This document shows, in pieces, positions 40,284-47,886 of a stretch of DNA of 64,000 nucleotides (positions are counted from its first letter, which is position 1; each line of letters starts with the position of its first letter). The DNA is from Halostella litorea. Its GTDB lineage: Archaea; Halobacteriota; Halobacteria; Halobacteriales; Natronoarchaeaceae. The notes beneath the pieces are model-generated. The model searched no databases, was not told the DNA's origin, and saw only the letters and a program-made list of their open reading frames with translations. A program made the position numbers and the translations under genes. The stretch spans positions 1 through 64,000 of the forward strand of contig NZ_SJER01000008.1 in the NCBI RefSeq assembly GCF_004785955.1. Direction: 5' to 3'.

Positions 40284-40477
40284 GGCCGTGCCCCCATCTG
40301 TCGGTACCGGTCGAGGTACGCTGCAGAAACCGAGTGGCCGCACGGTTCGGCCTCGTGCGTTCCCGGCCCGCGCGTCGAAATCGCGGTAATCGCGGCCCCG
40401 CAGGTCGGGCAACTGGTTGGTTCGCAGGCAGTTCGGCTGTCGTTGGACTTTAGTCCTAGCGCGTTTGATGGTCGCAT
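40280..40477 (-). CDS. 65-aa zinc-ribbon protein, first gene of 16.7-kb operon
   Basis: From ATG 40477 (MRPSNALGLKSNDSRTACEP) the product has TSCPTCGAAI and EPCGHSV metal ligands. The frame stays open upstream to an ATG at 40522, whose first codons ATG GCA form the loop of a conserved hairpin; starting there adds MAHPRTAVPRSNQGT. The correct start is uncertain, and that choice may be the regulated step. Confidence 0.5.
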   Translation of the reverse strand: MRPSNALGLKSNDSRTACEPTSCPTCGAAITAISTRGPGTHEAEPCGHSVSAAYLDRYRQMGARP

Positions 40478-40507
40478 GGTTCCTTGGTTTGATCGGGGAA
40501 CCGCCGT

Positions 40508-40531
40508 TCGCGGGTGTGCCATCACCCGTGG
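40508..40531 (-). promoter_or_regulatory. ATGGCA-loop hairpin, copy 1
   Basis: On the minus strand CGGGTG-ATGGCA-CACCCG forms a perfect 6-bp stem with ATGGCA as the loop. It is followed about 20 nt later by GATCAAACC and then the ATG of the first gene of the operon. Two other copies (42464-42484 and 61808-61831) have different stems that still pair fully, so the structure is conserved rather than the sequence. Confidence 0.55.
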
Positions 40532-40582
40532 ACATTCTCGACGGAATCAACCGACGAGCATGGCGAGCGGCGGTTCTGATTC

Positions 40583-40634
40583 GTATATTATCATCAGGCC
40601 ACTTAGTAATTTCCCTTTGACGAGTCGCAAAGGG
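40583..40634. promoter_or_regulatory. promoter region with operator of divergent genes
   Basis: GTATATTATC at 40583-40592 is AT-rich and may serve as a TATA box in either direction. CCCTTTG-8 nt-CAAAGGG (40613-40634) is a perfect 7-bp inverted repeat just before the rightward winged-helix gene. This protein is the likely ligand and may control the long leftward operon. Confidence 0.5.
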
Positions 40635-40662
40635 TTTGTAGGTGCTTGCTGTAGTAGTGCCC

Positions 40663-40917
40663 GTGACAGACGGGCCATACGACGAGCGCGACGAGGATAC
40701 TCAACAATTCACGTCGACGTATCCCGACTCTGCGTTCTTCGACGCGATTTCCGATTGCCGAAGCCAGGATCAGCTCGCAACGACCGTCGCGATCGCCGAG
40801 CGTGTAGGGTGTACGAGGCAGTCCGCATACTATCGGTTGTCAAAACTGGAGGACGCCGGTAAAGTCGAAAGTCGTGATGCTGGCGGATCACGTGTCTGGC
40901 GGCTCGTTGAGGAGTAA
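40663..40917 (+). CDS. winged-helix regulator, 84 aa
   Basis: I prefer GTG 40663 (MTDGPYDERDEDTQQF) to GTG 40642. The core DQLATTVAIAERVGCTRQSA, YYRLSKLEDAGKVESRDAGG and VWRLVEE is a complete winged helix. It diverges from the 16.7-kb operon across an inverted repeat. Confidence 0.65.
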   Translation: MTDGPYDERDEDTQQFTSTYPDSAFFDAISDCRSQDQLATTVAIAERVGCTRQSAYYRLSKLEDAGKVESRDAGGSRVWRLVEE

Positions 40918-41180
40918 TCCATTCTCGCGGTCGCGTACGGTGTTCCATGTGGAAGGTTCCGGAGGCCGTTCTGAGACAGCGGGTCGCGGTTCGTTCCGCC
41001 GACACTCGTCGTCTAGGGCATCACCTCCACACCCCGTCCTCGGTGATCCACCGCCTACACCGCTCTAGCACGATATACGCACTAGTAACGATACGCTAGT
41101 AGCGGCGGGTTCGTGGGGTGTGTCAGTGTGGTCGTGTTAGATCGTGAACGCTCTCGCGTGCTGTTGGCCCCCTACCGACA
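40918..41180. other. intergenic region
   Basis: No gene is supported. TTCCATGTGGAA (near 40942-40953) is palindromic. GATATACGCACTAGTA and GATACGCTAGTA (about 41069-41100) form an imperfect direct repeat that could be a protein-binding site. Confidence 0.3.
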
Positions 41181-42035
41181 CTACTCACCACCGACGTCAT
41201 CTGTCGGCGGGGACTCACCGGGGATCTCCGCATCCGCCGGGAGCGTGAGCCGCCGTTCCTTGTACTCCAAGCCGTCCTTGCGGCGCTTCCGGAGTTTCAC
41301 GTAGGTACGGTTCTTGGTGAGCTCGACGAGTGAGTCCATCGCCCGCTCGGCGAGTTTCTGGGAGTACTCCTTCGAGACGCCAGTCTCCCACGAGCGGATC
41401 TCACTCGCCAGGTCCGAGGCGTCCATGTACAGTTCGACCTCGTTGCTGCCCTTGCTCCAGAGACCGTAGTCACCCGTGTCGTCACGGTTCTGCCAGGCCT
41501 TCACAGCCAGTTGGACGGGGCGGGCCTCGTTGGCGAGCATGTCCTCGTCGAGCCGGGCGAGTTGCTGGATCGGGAGGAGATCCGCGTCGGTAAGCACGTT
41601 CTCGCCAGACCGGCCGAGCGGGTCAGCCTCACCGGGCAGACGGGCGTACTCCTCGTCGTCCTCAGTACTGAACCGTTCGAGCCGGTCACCGGAGATCGTG
41701 AGTTCCTCCGTGAACGGTTCGACGTTCTCCCAAGACAGGTGCGCACCCTTCTCCAGTTCGCGGGATGCCAGTTCGCTGTGACCGTCGACGAGCAGGTCTT
41801 GGGTGTGAACGACGCCGTCAACTTGGCTCTTGAGGATCTGATTCTGGCGTTCGAGGTCCTCGATCGCATCCTCAAGTTCGGACCGTCGAGCGCGTTCCTC
41901 CGCTAGTTCTTCGTGGAGTCGTTCGTTTTCCTCTCGGAGCTCCGCGGTTTCCTCGCGGACGCGTTCGTCGACCACGTCTTCGATGTAGGTTTCGAGGTCC
42001 TGGCCGTCGACGGTCGGTGTGGCACCAGCGCTCAT
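41181..42035 (-). CDS. coiled-coil protein, DLLPIxQ family
   Basis: The 284-aa protein has a long N-terminal coiled coil (ELREENERLHEELAEERARR) and a C-terminal globular half with TDADLLPIQQLARLDEDMLA and KLAERAMDSLVELTKNRTYV. The 60669 gene product has the same layout and a matching GDLLPIHQMYNTVTELDAS, so they are diverged paralogues. The C-terminal part looks like a winged helix. It is ATGA-coupled to the 84-aa gene upstream. A DNA-binding role is inferred. Confidence 0.55.
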   Translation of the reverse strand: MSAGATPTVDGQDLETYIEDVVDERVREETAELREENERLHEELAEERARRSELEDAIEDLERQNQILKSQVDGVVHTQDLLVDGHSELASRELEKGAHLSWENVEPFTEELTISGDRLERFSTEDDEEYARLPGEADPLGRSGENVLTDADLLPIQQLARLDEDMLANEARPVQLAVKAWQNRDDTGDYGLWSKGSNEVELYMDASDLASEIRSWETGVSKEYSQKLAERAMDSLVELTKNRTYVKLRKRRKDGLEYKERRLTLPADAEIPGESPPTDDVGGE

Positions 42036-42286
42036 GCGATACTCACCTCCCGGAGCCGGTCGACATCGATACGGTCGTCGTCCCGAAGCGTCTCGATCTC
42101 GTCGTCGGTGAGGTCGAATGTTAGCACACGTGAAAGGTCGGCGTCGAGAACGTGGGCAGCGTAGCGCTGTGTGATGATGCTCCCTGCCGTCTCGTCGAGG
42201 CTCGCGTCGTACACACGGTCAGCGAGCACGGATAGTTTTTTAGCGGTCGAGCGCGGAATTTCAACTGGGTTATCTCGGTTTTTCAT
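42032..42286 (-). CDS. 84-aa hypothetical protein
   Basis: Starting MKNRDNPVEIPRSTAKKLSV after GATCAAACC, it is helical (DETAGSIITQRYAAHVLDAD) and acidic. It is co-transcribed with the coiled-coil protein and could be its partner. Confidence 0.5.
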   Translation of the reverse strand: MKNRDNPVEIPRSTAKKLSVLADRVYDASLDETAGSIITQRYAAHVLDADLSRVLTFDLTDDEIETLRDDDRIDVDRLREVSIA

Positions 42287-42295
42287 GGTTTGATC

Positions 42296-42430
42296 TCAGT
42301 AATGAGCGACTGCGATGGCTGACTGCACGATTCGCGAAAACACACAGGCAGAGAACTCCAACCGTATCTGGCCGCGGTCGGCCGCGTCGGTCAAATCGCG
42401 TAGGCTACGTTGTGTCGAACACTCTGCCAT
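42296..42430 (-). CDS. 44-aa hypothetical peptide
   Basis: The ORF begins MAECSTQRSLRDLTDAADRG right after GATCAAACCCAC and ends 9 nt before the next ATG. A hydrophobic stretch (FSACVFSRIVQSAIAVAHY) closes it. Support comes from position within the conserved leader module. Confidence 0.35.
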   Translation of the reverse strand: MAECSTQRSLRDLTDAADRGQIRLEFSACVFSRIVQSAIAVAHY

Positions 42431-42463
42431 GTGGGTTTGATCGGGGTTCCGCCGTAATCTCGC

Positions 42464-42484
42464 TCCACAAAGCCTGTGCCATCA
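42464..42484 (-). promoter_or_regulatory. ATGGCA-loop hairpin, copy 2
   Basis: On the minus strand AGCCTG-ATGGCA-CAGGCT is a perfect stem with the same loop as copies 1 and 3. ATG GCA opens a 25-codon ORF (MAQALWSEITAEPRSNPHGR and 5 more residues) that ends in TAG and overlaps the 42430 ORF. The RSN motif is shared with the peptides of copies 1 and 3. Confidence 0.5.
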
Positions 42485-42505
42485 GGCTGGGGGAGGTGCC
42501 GGTCT

Positions 42506-42826
42506 TCAGGCGTCGACGTCGTCGTAGCCAGCCTCCAGCAGCACGCGCTGAAGCCACCCCGGAATCGCGGTGATTCGCGAGGGCGACCCGTGGTCGTGCC
42601 GCCGGCGCTGGGGGTCGAGCGTCCCGTCGTGGGTCAGTTCGAACACCCACGTGGTTGTGTGCGCGTCGACCTCGACGCGAGCTGCGGCGTCCGGATGGGA
42701 TGACTGGCGGACCGTGACCGTCTCGGGGCGGTCGTCGCCGATCGCGTCCGGGTTGATCCCGCAGTCCCGCACGAGGTGGACAGTGAATCGCTCGTGAACG
42801 ACGCCGTCGCGTGTGGTTGCTCCCAT
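42506..42826 (-). CDS. 106-aa hypothetical protein
   Basis: Starting MGATTRDGVVHERFTVHLVR, this is a beta-rich protein (VEVDAHTTTWVFELTHDGTL) with a helical tail (GWLQRVLLEAGYDDVDA). It lies upstream of the ATGGCA hairpin module. Unknown function. Confidence 0.45.
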   Translation of the reverse strand: MGATTRDGVVHERFTVHLVRDCGINPDAIGDDRPETVTVRQSSHPDAAARVEVDAHTTTWVFELTHDGTLDPQRRRHDHGSPSRITAIPGWLQRVLLEAGYDDVDA

Positions 42827-43207
42827 TGTCGGTCCCCGTCCCACTGGTTCGCGTGAGCGCTACTTCAGTATAGGAGGGGGGGTGGGGGAGCGCGCCCGAG
42901 ACAGCGCGCGCGGTCCACTCGAAGGAACTGCTTACGAACGGACCTATCATTTTATCCGTCGCCGTAGTGACGGACAAAACGGCGCTGTCCGGTGATTCGG
43001 GACAGATGCCACTCGCCACGGGTGCCCCGAGCACCCGTTGGCTTTCGTCGGCGAGCCAATCTATCGTGACGAGCGACATCTGTAGCTAGTCGTGTTAGAC
43101 TGGGGTTACTTAGTCTTTTGGACGTTAGTGTACGAGAACGGGACTTCTATGTACGAGGAGCTATACAATGCAAATACGGTAAATAATGGTCGTTCGAACT
43201 GCCCTCA
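42827..43207. other. intergenic region with hairpins
   Basis: No gene is supported. TCCGTC-8 nt-GACGGA (about 42957-42976) and ACGGGTGC-CCCGA-GCACCCGT (43018-43038) are inverted repeats. The second is a strong 8-bp stem, possibly a terminator or regulatory hairpin. AT-rich sequence around 43170-43190 precedes the winged-helix gene. Confidence 0.35.
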
Positions 43208-43471
43208 ATGGCACGCCGTCGACGACGGGGGGCATGGATGAATAAAGCATCCGACCCCGTACTCGAATTTCTACACGAGCATGAGATCGGTGTGCCGATC
43301 GGCGTGCTGAACAACGAACTCAACGAGGGACGCGGCACGATCGCTGACGCTCTCGACGAAATGCTCGACCGCGGTTTCGTGAAGAAAGACGAGGACTACA
43401 GCTCGTACTACCGCATCACCGAGCGCGGCCGGAAGTACCTCGACGGCGAGATCGACGCGGACGACTACTGA
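43208..43471 (+). CDS. winged-helix regulator, 87 aa
   Basis: After a basic start (MARRRRRGAWMNK; an ATG at 43238 is possible), the chain has DPVLEFLHEHEIGVPIGVLN, GRGTIADALDEMLDRGFVKK and YYRITERGRKYLDG, a PadR/MarR-like winged helix. It lies just left of an inverted repeat and an iteron array. Confidence 0.65.
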   Translation: MARRRRRGAWMNKASDPVLEFLHEHEIGVPIGVLNNELNEGRGTIADALDEMLDRGFVKKDEDYSSYYRITERGRKYLDGEIDADDY

Positions 43472-43510
43472 CGCGCCTGTTCTCGACACTCCGCCCGCCG
43501 GCCCGAGGCC

Positions 43511-43552
43511 TTAACCAACATCCCGTCCCGGACGCGCCAGCCTGTTGGTTAA
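43511..43552. repeat. TTAACCAACA inverted repeat, copy 1
   Basis: TTAACCAACA (43511-43520) and TGTTGGTTAA (43543-43552) form a perfect 10-bp inverted repeat around 22 nt. The same repeat occurs at 54684-54725 with a 24-nt centre of different sequence. Conserved arms with variable centres suggest a protein-binding or recombination site. Confidence 0.5.
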
Positions 43553-43604
43553 GAGCGAGGCCGCCACGACCAGTCGAACTCGGCCACCGACTAAATTACA
43601 GCGA

Positions 43605-43688
43605 AACTTCGATCGATATCTCGCGAACTTCGATCGGTTTCCCCGAAACTTCGATCGGTTCGGCGGGAACTTCGATCGGTATAATAAT
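43605..43688. repeat. 21-bp iteron array 1 (4 units)
   Basis: Four units begin with AACTTCGATCG at 43605, 43626, 43647 and 43668, exactly 21 bp apart, each with a 10-bp variable part (ATATCTCGCG, GTTTCCCCGA, GTTCGGCGGG, GTATAATAAT). The array runs into AT-rich sequence. Exact two-turn spacing puts all CGATCG cores on one DNA face, as for initiator or partition-protein binding. Confidence 0.65.
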
Positions 43689-43693
43689 ATAGT

Positions 43694-44278
43694 TTACATG
43701 AAGTTCAGATCGTCGACCATCGAATCGAGCTGACGCTTTGTCTCTAAGATTCTGTGGGTTCGGTAGATCACATAGATACTGGAAGCAATTCCAATGGCGA
43801 TGAGGCCGCTCGCTAGATTAATTGCCCAAGTGTTGTTCGGGAGAGTAAACGAAAGTACTACAGCAGGAGCACTGGCACCGAATGCAACCATCACGCCGTA
43901 GAACGCTTTTCGCCAACACGCCCGACATTCTTCGTAGATCTCGCGTGGCTCACGTACATCCCGCAATGCCGTGGCGACTGTATCCAAGCGGTCCGGTTCG
44001 AGGGTCTGTCGGATAAGTACGCTTGCTTTTGCAGTAGTGTCGAGATCTTCCTGTTTGTAATCAGATCCATCGTGCTTGATGGTGCTCATGATCTCGTCGA
44101 CGACGACATCCGCGAGTTCGTTGCTGACAACGTCCCATCGGTCTTCTTGGAGGTCCTGAACGTCGTCTTCGTACTGCTTTTTCGGATTCTCGATGGCCTG
44201 AATTGTAATACCGGCTAGTAAGTGAATGCCTGCCAACAGCGCGGAGGTCGCACGAAGGATAGCGTCAACCTCCGCCAT
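43694..44278 (-). CDS. membrane protein paired with YwgA-like gene
   Basis: The 194-aa protein has a hydrophobic N-terminus (LRATSALLAGIHLLAGITIQ), a charged middle, then two membrane helices (YGVMVAFGASAPAVVLSFTL and LASGLIAIGIASSIYVIY). It begins 3 nt after the stop of the YwgA/Panacea-like gene. A membrane-active effector controlled by its partner is a reasonable hypothesis. The pair is more AT-rich than the operons to the left. Confidence 0.55.
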   Translation of the reverse strand: MAEVDAILRATSALLAGIHLLAGITIQAIENPKKQYEDDVQDLQEDRWDVVSNELADVVVDEIMSTIKHDGSDYKQEDLDTTAKASVLIRQTLEPDRLDTVATALRDVREPREIYEECRACWRKAFYGVMVAFGASAPAVVLSFTLPNNTWAINLASGLIAIGIASSIYVIYRTHRILETKRQLDSMVDDLNFM

Positions 44279-44281
44279 GCA

Positions 44282-44794
44282 CTACTTCAGTACAGACTTT
44301 GTCGTATAGTCCGGATACTGACTGTAGACAGAGGCAAGAAGCTGCCCAAGTGGCACCATCGCCTTATCGTACTTCACCCACTTCACCAGACGGATCTGGT
44401 TTTCGGATAACCGGGTGAAGTACTCCTTGGCCTTATTTGTACCCTCTGCTGTGATCGCATACCGAGTCCCATCGTAATCGCCGTCGTGATCGCCGTTTTC
44501 GTCAACGTCAATCAATCCACGATCTTCGAGCCGGTCGACCGCGTCGTAGACACCGGGGTCTAATGGCCCGTATTTGTCAGCGTGGAACTCGAAGCCAGTC
44601 TCAGTACCGAACGCTTCGTCCATTTTCTGGTCGATGAGAAAACACGCCTTCATCAACCGCGTGGTACCGTAGATGGGACAGGATTCGCCATTCTGGTTCG
44701 GCGCGTACAGGAGGCAGAGTATCCACTTATCGCGGCTGCCTGGTCCGTCCGAACCAGATGACATCTCGTTTGCACACCCCACCTTGGTACTCAT
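44282..44794 (-). CDS. YwgA/Panacea-like protein
   Basis: The 170-aa product contains GTTRLMKACFLIDQKMDEAF, GFEFHADKYGPLDPGVYDAV and DRLEDRGLIDVD, the TRLxKl.fl...f.YGP.s..v...v..L...glI pattern of YwgA and DUF4065/Panacea-type proteins. Panacea domains are known antitoxin modules often paired with membrane toxins. It precedes a membrane-protein gene in an operon. Confidence 0.55.
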   Translation of the reverse strand: MSTKVGCANEMSSGSDGPGSRDKWILCLLYAPNQNGESCPIYGTTRLMKACFLIDQKMDEAFGTETGFEFHADKYGPLDPGVYDAVDRLEDRGLIDVDENGDHDGDYDGTRYAITAEGTNKAKEYFTRLSENQIRLVKWVKYDKAMVPLGQLLASVYSQYPDYTTKSVLK

Positions 44795-44924
44795 AGTAAC
44801 GTACTCCTTACTCGTAACAGGTGGTGGTTGTAACTAGAGTATTATAAGCTCTTCTGACAAACAATCACCCTGATATAAAGAATTCCGAAGCCGAACGGCT
44901 AGCACTCTGTGTCACCGATGTAAC

Positions 44925-44985
44925 CCTGAGTCGGAAGTCAGCAAGGCGCTGATCCGCCTCGACGCCGCGGTCAACGCTGTCGGTG
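44925..44985 (+). pseudogene. 3' fragment of winged-helix gene
   Basis: The plus strand encodes ESEVSKALIRLDAAVNAVGV, nearly identical to the C-terminal end of the 47518 gene product (ESEVSEALIRLDG AVNAVG). The upstream part of the gene is missing and the frame runs into the iterons. It is a decayed duplicate or insertion scar. Confidence 0.6.
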
Positions 44986-44997
44986 TGTTTTCACACG

Positions 44998-45060
44998 AAC
45001 TTCGATCGATTTCTCGCGAACTTCGATCGGTTCGGCCGCTACTTCGATCGCTTTCCTCAA
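44998..45060. repeat. 21-bp iteron array 2 (3 units)
   Basis: Units start at 44998, 45019 and 45040 (the last with T for the first A), each with ACTTCGATCG and a 10-bp variable part related to arrays 1 and 3 (ATTTCTCGCG, GTTCGGCCGC, CTTTCCTCAA). It begins a few bases after the pseudogene fragment. Confidence 0.6.
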
Positions 45061-45191
45061 CCAGCGTACCATATATCGAGCTCGGACAACGTACCGGGGC
45101 CAGTACTGTCAGATGTGCAGTAGTTCAGAGTGCCAATTGAATCGCCAAGGTCTGGTCGGGACATTTTAGTATAAATGGTTTTCGAAGATGA

Positions 45192-45686
45192 GTGTCAAGA
45201 ATCAAAAAAGCCGTATACGAGGAACCACAAGAACTAATTGAGATGGAAAAACGGCTGATGCCCTTGATGCTGTTAGAAGCAAATGAGGGTGAATCAGTCG
45301 AGGGTATAACCCGTCTGCAGAAGTTGATTTTCCTTGCGCAGAAAGAGGGGGACGGAATCGACGAAGAGTATCAGTTCAAGCCGGGGAAGTATGGTCCGTA
45401 CTCACGCCCACTTTATGATGATGTTGATCGGCTCGTTGACGAGGACTTCATCAGCGAAAGCATTGAGCCGAACCCCTTTGGAAATGAAAAGAAAGTCTAC
45501 GAGCTGGAAGACAATGGTGAACAACTCCTTGAGAATCCGTCACAGTTCGTAGACAACCCAGGGGAATTGAGAGACAGTATCGAGAAGATCAAGGAAGAAT
45601 ACAACGAAATGGGCTTCTGGGAGTTGTTGGAATACGTCTACGAGAACTACCCGAAGATGGCGGAGAACAGCGAACTGAATATTTAA
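45192..45686 (+). CDS. YwgA/Panacea-like protein, second copy
   Basis: The 164-aa product has RLMPLMLLEANEGESVEGIT, RLQKLIFLAQKE, YQFKPGKYGPYSRPLYDDVD and RLVDEDFISE, the same YwgA-type pattern as the 44282 gene but clearly diverged. It converges with a DUF6338-like membrane gene. The two copies lie back to back around iteron array 2. Confidence 0.6.
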   Translation: MSRIKKAVYEEPQELIEMEKRLMPLMLLEANEGESVEGITRLQKLIFLAQKEGDGIDEEYQFKPGKYGPYSRPLYDDVDRLVDEDFISESIEPNPFGNEKKVYELEDNGEQLLENPSQFVDNPGELRDSIEKIKEEYNEMGFWELLEYVYENYPKMAENSELNI

Positions 45687-46528
45687 TCCTCTCTGTCCAT
45701 CTCATCTACGCTTTCACTCTCGTCAGAGGTATCTGTAGAATCAATCGACTCAGACTCAAGAACTTCTTCAACTGTCGGCATGGGTCCGTCATACTCCTCT
45801 CTATCGAAGGAATCCGGGTCTTCTACAGTTTCGAGGAACACATCGATTACCTCTTCACGTTCTTGGTTTTCTTCTTCATCGGATTCCTCGTCCTTCAGAG
45901 CAATCATATCGGCATCCCAGAGGGAATCGACCTGTACCTGCGAAATATTCTCAGATTCGATGTAGACTTCACCCGTCCAATTCTCAATTTCGTCCTTATA
46001 TCCAGCGTCAGTCACTGTCTGTGTCTTCGGGTTCTCTAGAATAAGGTCCCGGTTTTGGGCCGTTGGCCCGTACTTGCTTACCGTGCCGATAACCCGTTCG
46101 CCCTCTGTTGTAATAACGCGAACAACGTAGCTTTCTGTATCTTTAACGACCTCCTCAATGTAGTATTCCCAGAGATTCCGGCGCGATCTGACTTCTTCTT
46201 CTCTCCGATCGTAAAGTTTCCCGACACTGAAACCGACAATGAGGGAGGCTACAAAGACAACAGAATAGTGGCCCAGAAAACTTGGAAGCGAGTTCAGCTT
46301 GGGCTCTAGGAGCTCAATTGTTGCCCACTGCCCAAACCGCGCTGTATAGTACAAATAGACGACAGCCATACAGGAAATACTCAGTAGAACGCTCCAAGCT
46401 ACTGTTTCAGTTCTAGAGAGAGGATCTGCCTTCTCAGAGGCTTTGAAATATGCTCGAATGCCCATCAGTCCTGGCAAAATGAACAGAATAACGCTAATGA
46501 GGCCTAATCTCGGTACGACCGGTGGCAT
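45683..46528 (-). CDS. DUF6338-like membrane protein
   Basis: The 281-aa protein has three N-terminal membrane helices (LISVILFILPGLMGIRAYF, TVAWSVLLSISCMAVVYLYY, YSVVFVASLIVGFSVGKLYD). A cytoplasmic beta-rich domain (VVRVITTEGERVIGTVSKYG, EVYIESENISQVQV) and a very acidic tail follow. This layout fits DUF6338. It overlaps the end of the convergent YwgA-like gene by 4 nt. Confidence 0.55.
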   Translation of the reverse strand: MPPVVPRLGLISVILFILPGLMGIRAYFKASEKADPLSRTETVAWSVLLSISCMAVVYLYYTARFGQWATIELLEPKLNSLPSFLGHYSVVFVASLIVGFSVGKLYDRREEEVRSRRNLWEYYIEEVVKDTESYVVRVITTEGERVIGTVSKYGPTAQNRDLILENPKTQTVTDAGYKDEIENWTGEVYIESENISQVQVDSLWDADMIALKDEESDEEENQEREEVIDVFLETVEDPDSFDREEYDGPMPTVEEVLESESIDSTDTSDESESVDEMDRED

Positions 46529-46675
46529 CGGTAATAGGACTATTCGAGGACCCGTAATTTACTATTTGGTATCTTGTCAAAGTCGATTAAGAGACTGTCT
46601 AAGCACGTGTTCTCACAGTTCAACAGCAAAAATGGTTGTCACAATATGATGCGCCAACCGGTTGAGCAGATATCT

Positions 46676-47053
46676 CTATTGCACGGTGGCCCCCTCGGGA
46701 TCGGGAGTGGCAGTCTCAGCGACATCGCCCTCGTACACGACGGGTTCGATCAGAACGGTGTCGTGGGTGAGGACGGGGCGCTTCGACCGACCGTCTTGCT
46801 CATAGTCGATAACGCGCGCCTCGAACAGGATGTCGAGGTCGCGACTTACGATGCTGATATCCCGGTCGACGGCACGGGCCAGTTCACGCTTCGACGCGGG
46901 CTCCTGGTCAGCGATCACGTCGACCAGCTCCATCCGCTTGTCAGTGAGCACTTCCTGCGCGGTATCACGGCGCAGGATCAGGGCATCGTCCAACCCAGCG
47001 GTACTGAGTTGCTTCAGGAACGCAACGTTCGTGAGTCCATCTTTCGTATTCAT
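46676..47053 (-). CDS. HVO_A0114-type antitoxin/regulator
   Basis: The 125-aa product has RMELVDVIADQEPASKRELA, RAVDRDISIVSRDLDILFEA and RVIDYEQDGRSKRPVLTHDT, the winged helix of the HVO_A0114 family. These are partners of TumE-type (DUF6516) toxins. An inverted repeat 29 nt upstream suggests autoregulation. The divergent 47174 gene is the likely toxin. Confidence 0.65.
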   Translation of the reverse strand: MNTKDGLTNVAFLKQLSTAGLDDALILRRDTAQEVLTDKRMELVDVIADQEPASKRELARAVDRDISIVSRDLDILFEARVIDYEQDGRSKRPVLTHDTVLIEPVVYEGDVAETATPDPEGATVQ

Positions 47054-47081
47054 AGTGCTGTCACACGAGGCACCGAATCCA

Positions 47082-47102
47082 TGTTGACATAGTAGGTCAA
47101 CA
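47082..47102. promoter_or_regulatory. operator of the divergent TA-like pair
   Basis: TGTTGAC-ATAGTAG-GTCAACA is a perfect 7-bp inverted repeat. It lies between the TATA-like TTTATATG (minus strand, 47110-47103) and the ATG at 47053, so a bound protein would block the antitoxin promoter. Confidence 0.6.
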
Positions 47103-47173
47103 TATAAATACTTGCGGGATCAAAGGCCCGATAGACGGGTACACCAGCAAACCAAACATACCCGGAATACACA

Positions 47174-47473
47174 ATGACTCGGCCTGTGGATTACGATTGG
47201 GCGTTAGACGAGTATCGAGGACGTATGTACTACATACACGCATACGGAGAGCAAGACGACTTCTCGGTCTCAGTATACTTCGCGAGTGGCGACGGCGACG
47301 ACAAAACGGAAATCGTACGCGTCGACACCGCACACGGGACGACTCATTTTCACAAACTCTACCGTCGGGACGAACCCGCTCCAGAAGTCGACTGGGGACT
47401 CTGGGAGACGGTCACCAAGTTCACGGAGAACTGGCGGGAGTACGCACGTCGCTACGAGCAACGATCAGGGTAA
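47174..47473 (+). CDS. DUF6516/DUF7718-like putative toxin
   Basis: The 99-aa product (RGRMYYIHAYGEQDDFSVSV, VRVDTAHGTTHFHKLYR, WETVTKFTENWREYARRY) has the short beta-rich N-terminus, an R/H centre and a C-terminal helix seen in haloarchaeal DUF7718 and TumE-like proteins that sit beside HVO_A0114 regulators. Toxicity is inferred from pairing. Confidence 0.55.
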   Translation: MTRPVDYDWALDEYRGRMYYIHAYGEQDDFSVSVYFASGDGDDKTEIVRVDTAHGTTHFHKLYRRDEPAPEVDWGLWETVTKFTENWREYARRYEQRSG

Positions 47474-47517
47474 CAATTACACGGCACCCAATTCGTCTGA
47501 ATAGTATACAGCTGGAA

Positions 47518-47886
47518 ATGGCAAATCCTAACTCTGCCCCATCGGACGATGGAAACCCCGATCCAGACGACGACTCGTTTCGTACCCACTACCCTTCGGG
47601 GTGGCTCATGATCGCACAACACGAAAGCGTCGCGCTCATGGTCGACGCTCTGCTCGATCTCCCACCCCACCGGGAGTTCAACCAGTCGGAACTCGCAAAC
47701 CTCGCTGGCGTCAGCCGACAGTCGGTAAGCCGGCATCTGGATCTCCTCACGACACTTGGAATCATTGAACCGGCGGAAAACCCGGGCACACCGCGTTACC
47801 GGTTCAACCCTGAATCGGAGGTCAGCGAGGCGCTGATCCGCCTCGACGGCGCGGTCAACGCTGTCGGCGCGGAGACTTCGTCGTAA
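47518..47886 (+). CDS. winged-helix regulator, 122 aa
   Basis: The product contains LPPHREFNQSELANLAGVSR, QSVSRHLDLLTTLGIIEPAE and RYRFNPESEVSEALIRLDG, an HTH with a conserved haloarchaeal C-terminal tail. Fragments of closely related genes remain at 44925-44985 and 49003-49101, so this locus has been duplicated and eroded. Confidence 0.65.
   Translation: MANPNSAPSDDGNPDPDDDSFRTHYPSGWLMIAQHESVALMVDALLDLPPHREFNQSELANLAGVSRQSVSRHLDLLTTLGIIEPAENPGTPRYRFNPESEVSEALIRLDGAVNAVGAETSS

Larger units (their letters stand above)
44795..45191. other. intergenic region with gene remnant and iterons
   Basis: No intact gene is seen. It holds the promoter of the leftward pair, a remnant of a winged-helix gene (44925-44985), iteron array 2 (44998-45060) and the promoter of the 45192 gene. 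Confidence 0.5.

Noticed and set aside
43545-43733. ORF with NFDRF repeats
   Set aside because: The repeated peptide is only the translation of the 21-bp iterons, whose period is a multiple of three; the same applies to 49696-49953.
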